A stretch of 64,000 nt of DNA from Gymnopilus junonius (Eukaryota > Basidiomycota > Agaricomycetes > Agaricales > Galerinaceae): assembly GCA_015501075.1 (NCBI GenBank), contig JADNYJ010000036.1, forward strand, positions 220,690 through 284,689. The letters are read 5' to 3'. Below are positions 46,231-57,547 of the stretch, one piece after another. Each line of letters opens with the position of its first letter. Positions within the stretch are counted from its first letter, which is position 1. Below the pieces are notes generated by a model. It saw only the letters and a program-made list of their open reading frames with translations. It searched no databases and had not been told where the DNA came from. The translations under genes were made by a program, and so were the position numbers.

Positions 46231-48545
46231 GACTGGTATGGCAGTAGTGAGTGAAGTTGTTTGTATTCTTCAAGCTTTTCTGATGCATTGGCAAGGTTTG
46301 ATCCGGGTTCCCATAATGCTTCAGTTATTGGATAGCCGAACCATTTGACATGGTATTGATATCATCTGTTTCTGTACTTTCGATGGTTCAGAATAGTTTC
46401 AACCTCATATTCTGGTTCTCCATCAATAGTTTCAGGGGGTGGTTGCATGAAGTTCTGGCTGTGAACCTGTGTTTCCATGTAAGGCATCAACAACATTGCA
46501 TGGAAGGTGTCATGAATCCTCCATGTCTTTGGCAGTTGTAGTTGATATGTGAGAGGTCCTAGGACGCATTTGATCTTGAATGGTCCTTCTCTTCTCGGTG
46601 CCAGCTTCTTGTTGTACTGCATTTTGAGATTCCTAGAGTCAAGCCATACTTTTTGTCCTTCCTTGAATGGTGTAAAGTTGGATTTTCATCGATCAGCCAT
46701 TCTTGCTCTAGCCAATTCATGTGCAGCAGGGCTTCTTTTCTGTCCGAAATGAGGTTCTTTAGTTTCTCCTCTACTGAGGGAAACTTTGTGTTTTCGAACG
46801 TGGTGGGAATCGTGACAGGATTAGTTCCAAACATGAGTTCGAATAGGGTCCTTTGTCTGTCAGCATGTCTTCAGTCATTGTGGACAAATTCCAGGGTTCC
46901 AACATGTTGCTTCCAGGTGGTCAGGTTGGAGGAGCAATAGATAGTGAGATATGCTTCTATTTCCTGATTAAACTGTTCAGTGGTACTGTCTGACTGAGGA
47001 TGATATGCCATTGACAGTTTCGACTTGATTCCAAGAAGTTTGAGCAGTTCTTGGAAGGCTCTTGCTGCGAATTGGGGTCCTCTATCAGAAATGATACTGT
47101 CCGGTAGGCCAAATCGCTTGAATAAGTTGTCCTGGAGGAGTAATGCTGCTCCTTCTTGTGAAAGAGTTTTTGAGCAAGGCATGATAATTACCCCCTTTGT
47201 AAGTCTGTGATCGACCACGATCAATAAGGAATCATATCTGTCAATGCTAGGAAGGTCCGTGATCATATCCATGGAGCATTGTGTGAATGGTCTCATGGAT
47301 TTGGCTCCTTCAATCGGGTGCAGGGAGGGATTCACCGGGTTTTGGTTGATCTTAAACTGTTGGCATTGTCCACACCCTTTGACGTAGTTCTTGATGAATG
47401 TTCACATTCCAGGCCACCAGTATACTTGTCGTACTGCATTGTACATTTCCAATTCTCCGGGGTGTCCTGCGGTGACTGAGTCATGGTACATCGCGATGAT
47501 TTTCCTGCGTAGTTCTTGATCATTGGGAATATAGTTCTTTTTCTTGTAAAAGATTAATTCGCTGATGCCTTCCATTTGCATTGTTTCCCAGTCATCTAAG
47601 TCTTTTGTGAGACTTCGAGGTCCTTCTTGTGTGAGGAGTTTCAATGCATCAACTATGTCTTTGTCCAGTCTCCTAGATTGAGCGATTTCCATTTGGAGAT
47701 CAGCATCAATCAGATTTATAAATAGATTCTCTGGAAGGAGAATCTTATCTTCATTGTCATGATCCTCATCGGGGATCATGTCTGGTCTTTGCGAGAGGGT
47801 GTCCAATTGTACCATTTTGCTTCTGGGGAGATGGACCAGTTTGATATCATATTCCAAAAGGAATAGAGACCATCTTGCTTGGCATCTATTCAGTTTTTGA
47901 GTACTTCTGAAGTACATCAAATTCTTGTGATCAGAATAGATGATTGTTGTGAATGTCGATCCTTGAATGTAGTGTCGCCATTCTTTGAGGGATCGGATCA
48001 TGGCCAGTAGTTCTCTGTCATAGATCTCATAATTTCTCTCAGTGGGAGAGAATGTCTTTGAGATGAATGCCACTGGGTGTCGGTCTCCATTGCTGTCTAA
48101 TTGCATTAAAACTGCTCCAGATGCATATTTGGATGCATTGCATTTGATCTGGAATTGTTTTGCAGTGTCGGGCATCATCAATATGGGTTCTTCCATGAAT
48201 TTTCATTTCAGTAGTTCAAAGGATTTCTTGGCATCTTCGTTCCATTTGAAACTACGGTCTTTCTTCAACAGCTCATTAAGCACGTGAGCTATTTCTGAAT
48301 ATTTCCTAATAAATCACCTGTAAAAGTTTCCGAATCCTAAAAAGGATCGGACCTGTTTTACATTCTTTGGTTCTGGCCAGTCAGCTATACTGCTGAGTTT
48401 CGAGGGGTCCATCAAGATCGTTCCTTCTTGGATAATCATTCCAAGATAATCAATTTTCATCTGGGTGAACGCACATTTTTCTGGTTTCAAATACAAGTCA
48501 TTGTCCTGGAGTATTTGAAGCACTTTGTTAAGTTCTTGATGAAGG
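46229..48545 (-). pseudogene. Gypsy B pol: RT, RNase H, integrase, chromodomain
   Basis: RT part: LKPEKCAFTQMKIDYLGMII and DWPEPKNVKQVRSFLGF. RNase H: KCNASKYASGAVLMQLDSNG, ERNYEIYDRELLAMIRSLKE, YSDHKNLMYF. Integrase: zinc region near 47400 (AGHPGELEMYNAV), SMDMITDLPSIDRYDS, ISDRGPQFAARAFQEL, STTEQFNQEIEAYL, so D-D-E is complete. The chromodomain ([16 protein letters not shown], then YQYHVKWFGYPITEALWEP) is split by one TGA at about 46364. Several other stops. Confidence 0.85.
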
Positions 48546-48582
48546 GAAGGGCGAGTAGGCAGAGGAGATCCACATCGAGCTA

Positions 48583-48997
48583 TGTCGGAGTACGTCGGTG
48601 TCGGAGTTGGTCTTAGTGTAAATATGTAGACGTAGGGTTGAGACTTCAGCTTCAACGTGTGTGTTGCACTCCGTTGTCTGGATGTTGTCTCAAATTTCGG
48701 AGTCAGATTGGGATGAGAGAGCAGAGTAGAGAGCGTGGATTGATTAATGAACAATATACGAACTGAGGTACCTAATAATAGTTCTAAGGTTTTTATACTA
48801 TGGAGGAAACTAAGTGGAGACCATACATGTACTAGTGAGCAGGCAGACATGTAAGTTACTCTGCACTACTCAGAGTTGACTAGCTACGTGTAATCTAAGT
48901 GTCTACATGTTCTGGGACTTGTAGTACTTCGAGGGGATCATGAGGTCGGAGTTCATATAGTCAGAGATCAGAGTTGGTCGGAGGTGCGTATATAACA
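48583..48997 (-). repeat. Gypsy C 3' LTR, about 415 bp
   Basis: In element orientation it begins tgttatatacgc and ends tactccgaca. The purine tract aagggggaaatac lies just upstream in element sense (48998-49013 on the plus strand). A repeated gtcggag word is frequent in this LTR and throughout element C. Borders rest on TG..CA and the purine tract only. Confidence 0.7.
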
Positions 48998-49125
48998 GTA
49001 TTTCCCCCTTAGGCTGAACCTTGAGGCCTGTGCATGGGAATGGTCACATGCTGGTTGGTTTTGGTTGCTTTGAAATTTTTGTTCGGTCCTCTCTTCAATA
49101 TTGTCATCCTACCTTCCCCGTCGAT

Positions 49126-50205
49126 ATGTTGCACACCGATTCCAACTCGGAGGATTTCGAAGACCTCGAAGACCTCGAAGCGCAGGAGCAGAAACTCGCG
49201 CTCCAGAGGGAAGAGCTTCATCAGAAGCGAGAACGGATGGAGCAGAGGCGACGGGAGGCAGAGGAGCATGCAGAGGCGGAACGGGCAGCAGAAGAAGCAT
49301 GGAAGGTGGCTGAGGTGGAGAAGGCAGCAGAGGCGGAGAAGAGTAAAACCACGAAGGGAAAGAAGAAGGCACAGCCAAAGGAGAAGGCAGCTGCGACACA
49401 GCAGAAGGCGGTCGCGATGCGGGAGTTGGCCGGAGTGTATGAGGCGGTGGTAGGAGTCATCTGCATTCAGTGCGTGCAGGTGGGGGCGAAGTGCCTATGG
49501 CCTAGGTAAGTCCCATTTTTAATTTTTCTTTGTTATGATTTAATTTTTTACTTGTGATTTGTTTTTAGGGAGGGTACCAGCAAGGCGGCATTGTGCAAGT
49601 GCTGCCAAGTGCAGCGCAAGGGTTGCAAGATCGGCGGAGGAGCTGCGAGGTTGGAGGGTCAGACAGAGTCAGAGGTATGACCAGCCAAGGTGATGGGGGC
49701 AGCAAAGCCCAAGCCCAAGACGACGGCGGAGGCACAGAAAGGGCCGGGTATCGAGCACATTGCTCGATACCTGAGGGAGATCCGGGACTTGTTGGAAGAC
49801 ATGTCCTGGATCCAAGATCCCCCATATGCACCGTCGGAGCCAAGTGTGTCGGAGTACGTACCATTGGACCAGGAGGGAATCGACGCAGAGGCGGAGTATT
49901 TGAACGAGAGGTATGAGAGGGTCGTGGCAGCCTTAGATGCATGGAAGAAGGTTGAGGTGGATGAGTCAGAGGAGTCAGAGGAGTCGGAGAAGGAGGTAGT
50001 CAGAGTGGTGATGGGTGAACAGGAGGACGAGAGGTCGGATGTGGAAACGAGGAGTGATAGTGAGGGAGAGGTCAAGGTGTTGAAGAGGAAAAGGGATGAG
50101 TCATCGGATTTGGAGGAGGATGAGGAGGAGGATGAGGATGAGGATGATGGAGGATTAGAAGGGATGAGGATGTATGAGGTGCCAGCAAAGCGTGCTCGTC
50201 AATAG
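49126..50205 (+). CDS. Antisense gene inside gypsy C: coiled coil plus Zn(II)2Cys6-spaced cluster
   Basis: This gene runs opposite to pol, between the chromodomain and the 3' LTR. Exon 1 is 49126-49505, intron 49506-49568 (gtaagt..ttttag), exon 2 49569-50205. The N-terminal 100 residues are charged coiled coil (EDLEAQEQKLALQREELHQK). Then six cysteines occur as C-x2-C-x6-C-x12-C-x2-C-x6-C (CIQC...KCLWP...CKCC...GC), the spacing of fungal Zn2Cys6 transcription factors; the intron falls between Cys3 and Cys4. The C-terminal half has helical segments (EHIARYLREIRDLLEDMSW), a long acidic run and a basic end (PAKRARQ). One in-frame TGA at 49678-49680 follows the cluster. It could be a DNA-binding or chromatin factor of the element; that is inference. 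Confidence 0.72.
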
Positions 50206-50303
50206 ATAGTAGTTTTTGTAGAGTTTTTTTTTTTTTTTTCTTCTTTTCTTTTTCCCTATATACTTGTTTTTTTTGGTTATGACGTTTTTTGGTGAATCGT
50301 AAG

Positions 50304-53300
50304 CTAAGTGAGAGATGAAAGAGGTCCGGGTTTGTCAGGGTAAGTGGAGTGAAAGTCGGAGATGAGGTTGGGTGCATGTTCGAGTTCAGTAGCTGGGAGC
50401 CAGGATTGTTCTTCATCGGTGCCTTCATAACCTAACCAGCGAACCAAGTACAATAGTTTGCACTTGCGTCGTTGATCAAGCTTGGAGTCGAGGACTTCAG
50501 TGATTTCATATTCGATTTCACCTTCGACTTCAACAGGTGGAGGCAGAGATTGAGTCCAATTCGGAATATTGTTTGGAGTAAACAGTTCCAGCATAGAAAC
50601 ATGGTAAATGGGGTGAACACCATGCATGGAGTCAGGAAGTCGTAAAGTAAAAGAGTGTGTGCCGGCTTTGGCGATGATATCAAAAGGACCATAATATTTT
50701 TCGGAGAGTTTCTTGGAGGGACGTGTGGTGCGGAAGAACTTTGCTTTGACAAATGCTTGCTGTCTGACTTGGAAGTTGGGGGGCGGAGTGCGTCAGAGGT
50801 CGGCGGAGACTTGATAATGCTTTTGTGATTCAGCGATAGCATTCTTGAGTTCTTTGTGTAATTCGTCTAGATCAACAACAAAATCGTGAGCACGAGCGGA
50901 GGTGAGGTCGCGTTCGGGATGGATAGCCATGTTAGGGTGGTAACCTTTATTAGCGAAGAATGGTGAAATGCCAGTAGTAGCACTAGGAGCATTGTTGTAA
51001 GCAAACTCTGCAAGAGGTAATAGACTTGACCAATTGTCTTGCTGATAGTTGCAATAAATTCAGAGGTATTGCTCTAGTGTCTGATTAGTACGTTCAGTCT
51101 GGCCATTGCCTTCAGGATGGTATCCGGAAGTGAAATGGAGTTTCATGTCGAGTGCTTTTCCTAAGGATCGGAAGAAGCAGGAGACGAATTCAGGTCCGCG
51201 GTCGGAGGTGACGTGTTCGGGGATGCTGTGCTTGGAGAACACATGAATGACGAAAAGCATGGCAAGGTCTTCGGAGGTGCAAGCAGAGGTGGTTGGAATG
51301 AATATAGCTTGCTTGGTGAGTCGGTCAACAATGACTAGGATCGCGTCGTGTCCATCGGATGTCGGAAGGATTTCGATAAAGTCCATTGATATTGAATTCC
51401 AGGGACGTTCGGGGATCGGGAGCTGCTTGAGCAATCCGTAGGGTTTGTGTCATTGAGGTTTGGAATGCATACATGTTGTACATGATTTGCAATACTTCTT
51501 CACAAAGTCTCATAGTCCGGGCCAGGTGTATTCATGAAGGATAAGACTAGTCATCTTATTTTGTCCAGGGTGTCCGGCGAGGATATGATCATGCTTGTGT
51601 CGGAGGATGCAGAGTTGGAGGTCAGATGCATCAGGAACATAGATGCATGATTCATGATGGAGGTAACCATCTGGATCAAGGGACCAGTGTGGTTTTGGTT
51701 CCTTCATGTGAGCAAGGTAAACCGGGTCAGAGGGTAGCGCAGCAGGATGTCATGTCGGAGTAGGTCAGAGTCCATGAGGGATACTGCATGGAGGGTGGGT
51801 TCAAAGAGTTGGGTGGCACGAGGGATGCGGAGAGTTGTTCTTGGGTGAAAATAGGTCGGAAGTTGCTTGGGTTAATGCTTGCATAGTCGCTATTTCCCCC
51901 TTTGGGATAGACATCCCATCATCTAGTTAAAGAGTCAGGTTTCATACCGAGATGTCCAGGGTGGAAGCGGATGATGAGGTTGAATTGGCAGAGATATTCG
52001 GACCAGCGGGCTTGTCAGTGAGTAAGAACTTTCATAGTTGCGAAATATGTTAGATTCTTGTGGTCAGTGACGACATCAATCAGAGTGGCAGAGCCTTCCA
52101 GATAATGTCGCCATACTTTAAATGGTCGAAGATTGCTAGTAGTTCTTTGTCGTGGGTGTCATAGTTGATTTCGGGACCTGTGAAAGTTTGTGAGTGAAAT
52201 GCAACAGGGTGAATCTCATCGTCGGAGGTGCAGATGGAGAGGATCGCTCCAAGCGCATAGTCGGAAGCATCAGTTTCCACAATAATCGGACGGTCAGGAA
52301 CCCAGTGAGTAAGTATCGGAGCAGTTGTAAATGCTTTCTTGAGCTTGTTGAAGGCTTTTTGAGCAGCGTCATTGAATTGCCAAGGGGTTCCTTTCCTAGT
52401 GAGTCAGGTGAGCAGAACAACGATGTCGGAGTAGTCAGAGATAAATCGTCGGTAGAAATTCACAAAACCTAAGAAGGATTGAACATCCTTAATCTTCTTG
52501 GGTTCGGGCCAATCTTGGATAGTCTTGATCTTGCTTTCATCCATCTTGAGGCCTTCTGGTGAAAGAATGAATCCAAGGTAATTAACTGTGTTCATAGAGA
52601 AATTGCATTTGTCAGAGCGGGCATACAGACCATGTTGTTGGAGATGTCGGAGGACTTCGTGAATGTGTTTCTTATGCTGGGTAGGATCATCGAGTAGATC
52701 AGGATGTCATCAAGGTAAACGATGACAGACACATCTAGTAAATCACTTAGTATGTCATTCATGAAGCGTTGAAAAACGGCAGGCACATTGGACAGTCCAA
52801 ATGGCATAACGTTCCATTCAAACGATCCATAGCATGTTTGGAACACTGTTTTCCATTCGTCGCCTTCCACTATGTGGACTAGGTGATAGGCATGTTGGAG
52901 GTCGATAGCCGTATAGATGCATGCTTTACCAGCAGTGGACAGGAGGTCGGAGATGAGCGGAAGTGGATATCGGTCTTTCTTCGTGATCTTGTTTAATCCT
53001 CTAAAGTCGATGCAAAGTCATAGTGATCCATCCTTTTTGCGAACAAAAAGGATCGGAGCACCGTGCGGAGAGGTTGAAGGTCGAATGAAACCGATTCGGA
53101 GGTGCTCGTCAATAAATTCTTGGAGGGATTGAAGTTCGGATTGTGAAAGGGAGTACATATTTCCAATGGGAGGGGAAGTGCCAGGTTCGAGATTGATCTT
53201 GAGGTCATAAGGTTGATGGGGTGTGAGCATGTCAGCTTTAGATTTACTGAAGACATCCACAAAGTCATGGTATTCAGGAGGAATAATACTAGACAGATCA

Positions 53301-53700
53301 GGCGCTTCATCAGAGACGGAAGCAGCATGAGCAGAGATAGTAGGATCGGAGAGGTGAACCATGAAACTTTGAGTGCCAGGTAACTTGCATGCTCTTGCGA
53401 AAGCAGCTGCATTGATTAGCGAGATGTGAGGTGCATCAGAAGATACTACAGAGGTCAGAGGTGTCAGAGGTGTAACCATAGGAGTTGGCGGAGGAAGCGG
53501 AGGGGTCGGAGGTTCCAATAATGGAGGTGTAGGCAGCAGAGCTGGCCTATGGGATGACGTCAGAGCCAGGTTGTCAAGTAGTTCAGAACGGAAGTCGATA
53601 CGGCCCAATTTCCAGTCAATCAATGGATTGTAGCGGAAGAGCCAGTTATATCCTAGAACCAGAACACAGGAGGAGTCCAGTGAGGTTACAAAAAGTCAAT
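50304..53700 (-). pseudogene. Gypsy C pol: RT, RNase H, integrase, chromodomain
   Basis: [42 protein letters not shown] and [12 protein letters not shown] (intact Y-L-D-D), then DWPEPKKIKDVQSFLGFVNF. RNase H: ETDASDYALGAILS and [20 protein letters not shown]. Integrase: LAGHPGQNKMTSLI, ISMDFIEILPTSDGHDA, TSDRGPEFVSCFFRSLG, GQTERTNQTLEQYL (D-D-E kept). Chromodomain: EYEITEVLDSKLDQRRKCKL, YLVRWLGYEGTDEEQSWLPA. Stops and frame changes between the blocks (for example near 51060, 51510, 52000 and 52590) break it. Confidence 0.88.
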
Positions 53701-54600
53701 GTAATAGTTTCACCAGAGGGAAATGTAATCGGATGGAGAGGGTTTCAGTAATCATGTTGCCATAGGAGCCATCAATCAGTTTGAGCTTAACCAGGTCGAT
53801 CAGAGAAGGGAGTAAATTATTAGAATGGATAAAAAGGGTATCAACAAAACAATGGCTAGAGCCAGAGTCAATTAACGTTAGTGACTTAAGGTCGGGTCGG
53901 AGCAGAGATGTTAATGAGAGTTGGAGAGAGTCAGGGTTGGAAAGAGCGGACGCATTGAGCCTTACTTCCTTCATATGCACACAGCCAGTGTCAACATGAT
54001 CCCCAGTGTGTGCGAAGGGATGAGGACACTGACTATTTTTTTGAATCCTCGTGCTGGGATTTGAAACTTTGGTGGTGCATGCTTTTGCCTTGGAGGCGAG
54101 GAAGTGGACTTCGGACACTCGCTAGCTCAGTGTCCAAGCGACCCACAGAAGAGACAGAGATTGTTGTCGAAGCAGCATTTGCGTTCTTTGGTGGTCAGCT
54201 TGCCATCCTTGCCAAGTTTGTCAGAGATGGAGCAGAGGTTTTCGAGCAGAGGAGTTGCCCGAGTTGTTCTTGCGGTAGGAAGAGGATTGCGAGGACTTAT
54301 TGTTGTTGTTGTTGTTATTGCCATGGTTGTGGTTTGAACATTTGTTGAGGACTTGTCAGAGGTACGATCAGATGGTTTGTTGGAGGACCTTTGCGCATTC
54401 TTGTCCTGTCATGGCTTCTCATGGACGCGTTCCCAGTAAAAGTGTCGATATCCTGGGCAAGCTCTCGAAGGTCTTCGAGAGTTTGTGGCTTGCCATGGCT
54501 AGCCATAACATCCTTGATGCATTCCACCAGACTGGAGTAGTAGTGGTGTCGGAGAGTGATGCTGTCCCAGCGCGAGCGAATAGACAAGCACTTGAACTCA
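53701..54600 (-). pseudogene. Gypsy C gag remnant and protease
   Basis: Protease: KSLTLIDSGSSHCFVDTLFI (D-S-G intact). Gag: a CLFCGSLGH zinc-knuckle half near 54130 and upstream capsid-type sequence ECIKDVMASHGKPQTLEDLR. The N-terminal half of gag is missing. Confidence 0.75.
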
Positions 54601-54847
54601 ACATTGCTGTAACCCTATCAACTTTCATTAAATCTTCAAACCTGACCATGGTGAAAAGAATTTAATTGAAGGCTCTATTTAATTTCTATTTAAAGACCTT
54701 CAAGTCAAGTATATGAATGTTCTATGGAGCAGAAAACAGTATTATTTAAATGCTAATTAAATGCTAATTAAACACTATTTGATTAGACCAAGAGAAAGTA
54801 AAATGGTCGACAACATTGCTCACCGACTCAAGATAATTAAAGGCCAA
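54601..54847. other. A/T-rich stretch between gypsy C and the next gene
   Basis: Rich in taatta/attaa words (for example gctaattaaatgctaattaa near 54750). No coding feature; it may be the breakpoint where the 5' part of C was lost. Confidence 0.5.
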
Positions 54848-57066
54848 TTAAAGTGGGTTGCCCTTCTTGTCACAGCGCCGTCCCTGTTCATCCCATAGAT
54901 TCCCGTCGTCATCTTCCGTGATGTTGACCCAGCTATGTCTTTGAGAAGCACAGTGAGTAGAACGTGTCGGCTACCAGAATAGTGATCTGCTTACTTTATC
55001 TTTTTGGTAGGTCTCACACTTGCCTCAGCTTTTCTCTTCTCCAGGACATCTACGGACACGTGAGTGCTCTTTCTCATGGGGGAGCGCTGGGAACATGTTT
55101 CCTAGTAGCCTTCTTGCCGTTTTTCTTCTTTCCCATGTCATCCTTGGTGTGGAAGGTGCAGAGGCACATCTAGGAGGGAGTGGAGGTTGATTGATGGAAG
55201 GAGCATGATCCCAGGATGAACAGCCTCTGAAGGAGGAAACTCCTCTTGATCCAGACTGACGCCAGGTGTCAGTTCTTCCATTGTGACTAATCCGAGTGAC
55301 TCCGTGGAGTCGGTGGGCTCATCACGAGAAGCAGTGGGACCTGGGCCAGTCTCTCCTGACAAGAAGGCATAGAAGAAGCTGGTTCATTAGTTGGTGTGGA
55401 ATCCTGGATGGAGAATTGGAATGGCGTAGAGGTCGATGAACACTTGATCAGATATCTGACGAGGGCATGAAGATTGGTCACCTCCGTGTATGAAGCTGGG
55501 TCCTTGAGCGGAACTGGGAATTTGAAGCAAGAGTATCATAGTACTTGACAGGACTGGACGTGATGTCCTTCCAAGGAATCATAGTAGTCGATGGTTTAGA
55601 GAAATCTATGATGGTCATTATATGAGTTCAAAGGTTAATGACATGTAGTGGAATCTATCCTACCCCATAAGGCCTCAAAATAATTGACCAGTACATCAGC
55701 AATCTGTCTCCCGGTGGCAGACATGCTGTCAAACTCAGTCAGGACAGGAACTCCATTGTCATTGACAGGTATAACTGGACCGGTGCGCTGAGCAGCTGCT
55801 GGGCCTACAAGGACATCAGAAAATATGCCAACGGACGTGTCCAGAAAGATTACTTATGGGGAAGAATATGATCGGCAGTAGTCATCCATGCTGCGACTTT
55901 GGCCTCATGATCTTCGAACTTCCAATTGATACGTTCCTTCAATTCGGCATTGTATCCATTATAAATTCTAAAGTATTCATGAGGGAGTGTTACATAGAAA
56001 CATATCAAACAACTCACGTTCCATATCCAATCCCACCGGCACTGTTACGATATGCATAACTGAAGCTGGTGAGGACAGAGCCCAGAACGCCCCGACTAAT
56101 AATGTTGTTGATGGCTTGTGTCATTAGCAAAGGGAATTCATTTTGATTTCTGAAATATCATCGGTAACCAGTCTGACGTCGAGGTAATCAATAAAAGTAA
56201 TTACCCATCTATGTCACCTTTTATTGCAAGGGCTTTTGCCTCCCACTCATTGTTGTTGACCTCATCGGAAGCCATGAGCTCGCTCAGAGCAATATTGTGC
56301 AGTGCGCCCCCAAAAAGGTTCAGTTGGCACTTCTTGACTTCATCAATCTTCGCCTGGAGCAGCTCCGGATTCTCAAATGCGAAGATTTCACATGTTGGAA
56401 CCTGGCTACTGAAGATACCCATGGCCTGGGCTAGGGTATTCTCAACAGGCTTGCTCAGAAGAGCTGGTGCTTTGGTGGTGACAACGTTGGTTATGTTCTC
56501 GAGAGGATTAGACCTCTGAGAATGGAGGCGAGGCTTGAGGGCATTATTATAATAATTCGTGAATCGTTGCTGGATAGTCTGGAATCAGGAAAATATTCAG
56601 CGGCATATACACGCGACTCAGAAGGCGTGAAATGCACCTCTTCCCATTTCTTCAGCTGCTTTTGTGGTGTGATGAGCATCTTGAAAAGATCGAGCTTCAT
56701 AACGGCCTTGCTAGTCGCCTTCTTCCACTTGGTCAGAGTGGCATTGTGCGGCTTTAGGTCAGGGTTGATGCATTTGACTTCAGCAACAAATTGTGGAATG
56801 AGGTCATTCAGATGAGTCAGTTGTGCATCTGAGAAGATGTAGGTAGTAGCTTTGGCACCACGACGCCTCTGCAGAGGAACTGGAGGTGCGGATACAGGTG
56901 GTGGTGAGAGAGCTACCACAGGAGGTAAAACTGATGGTGCAGATGGTGGCGGGGCCATTGTAGGAGTCAATGTAGAGGGGAGCAGAGGCACAGAGACCAC
57001 AGAAGGACTCGGAAGAGGAGCAGCCTTCTTCTTGACGGACTTGGTTGCTTTGCGACCATGAGCCAT
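54848..57066 (-). CDS. Multi-exon gene of an uncharacterised mushroom-type family
   Basis: Leftward from the ATG at 57066. It opens with a basic stretch (HGRKATKSVKKKAA, nuclear-signal-like) and a Pro/Ser/Val-rich region. A helical domain follows (TYIFSDAQLTHLNDLIPQFV, NATLTKWKKATSKAVMKL). After an intron come SKPVENTLAQAMGIFSSQVP, LQAKIDEVKKCQLNLFGGAL and FSYAYRNSAGGIGYG, then ERINWKFEDHEAKVAAWM, and further left GPAAAQRTGPVIPVND and PWKDITSSPVKYYDT. The end is WVNITEDDDGNLWDEQGRRC to a stop at 54848. Several frame breaks occur in 55150-55560 and one stop at about 55855. I recognise the general type as repeated hypothetical proteins of Agaricomycetes but know no function. It could belong to a mobile element. 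Confidence 0.6.
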
Positions 57067-57547
57067 GGAAAGATGAGTCAAGAAAGGGTGTTGGATCGAA
57101 GAACATGGGAGAGAGCGAGCACAGATTCACAGAGACAACTTTCTTAAGGATGTAACGTAGCATCATGCAGTCGGGTCATGAATACAATAAAGAATTGAAA
57201 CAGAGTGACCGAGGCCATTCAACGCACCTTGCTGTGGCATTTTTGGCCTATGTATTGTAGGATGACGACTTCTCACCTTGAGAAAACCAGTTAGCAGTCG
57301 CAGCTAAGGCCCTACCCTTTTCGGGTCCCAGGATTGAGCTAAGACTTGATGAGTTTGGCCTAACGATTGTGAAATCCTTCTACAATAACAATGTTAGGCC
57401 ATCAGGCCCACCTCCAGAACTTCCGACAATTGTTCGGCAAATTTCAAAAAGCTGTAAGTGACTGTGAGGTGCTGAAAACATTGAAACTGTTCACAAGTCC
57501 GAGCTTCTGTCCTTTCATTTGTCATTGACTCGTCTTCCTCACATCTC
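57067..57547. other. Intergenic stretch between divergent genes
   Basis: About 480 bp holding the two promoters. No feature recognised. Confidence 0.6.

Larger units (their letters stand above)
44162..48582 (-). mobile_element. Chromodomain Ty3/gypsy retrotransposon B, 5' part lost
   Basis: Read leftward: RT fragment, RNase H, integrase, chromodomain, extra ORFs, 3' LTR. Its upstream half (gag, protease, early RT) is absent; the RT sequence stops near 48545-48580, where the LTR of element C begins. B has cut into gypsy A at 44161. Confidence 0.83.
48583..54600 (-). mobile_element. Chromodomain Ty3/gypsy retrotransposon C, 5' end lost
   Basis: Read leftward: gag fragment with zinc knuckle, protease, RT, RNase H, integrase, chromodomain, antisense gene, 3' LTR. 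The 5' LTR and most of gag are missing; gag similarity fades near 54600. It abuts the broken end of element B. Confidence 0.85.

Noticed and set aside
49109..49466. Minus-strand serine/proline and phenylalanine-rich frames opposite the zinc-cluster gene
   Set aside because: Shadows of the coiled-coil coding strand; the plus strand has a proper intron and conserved cysteine spacing.
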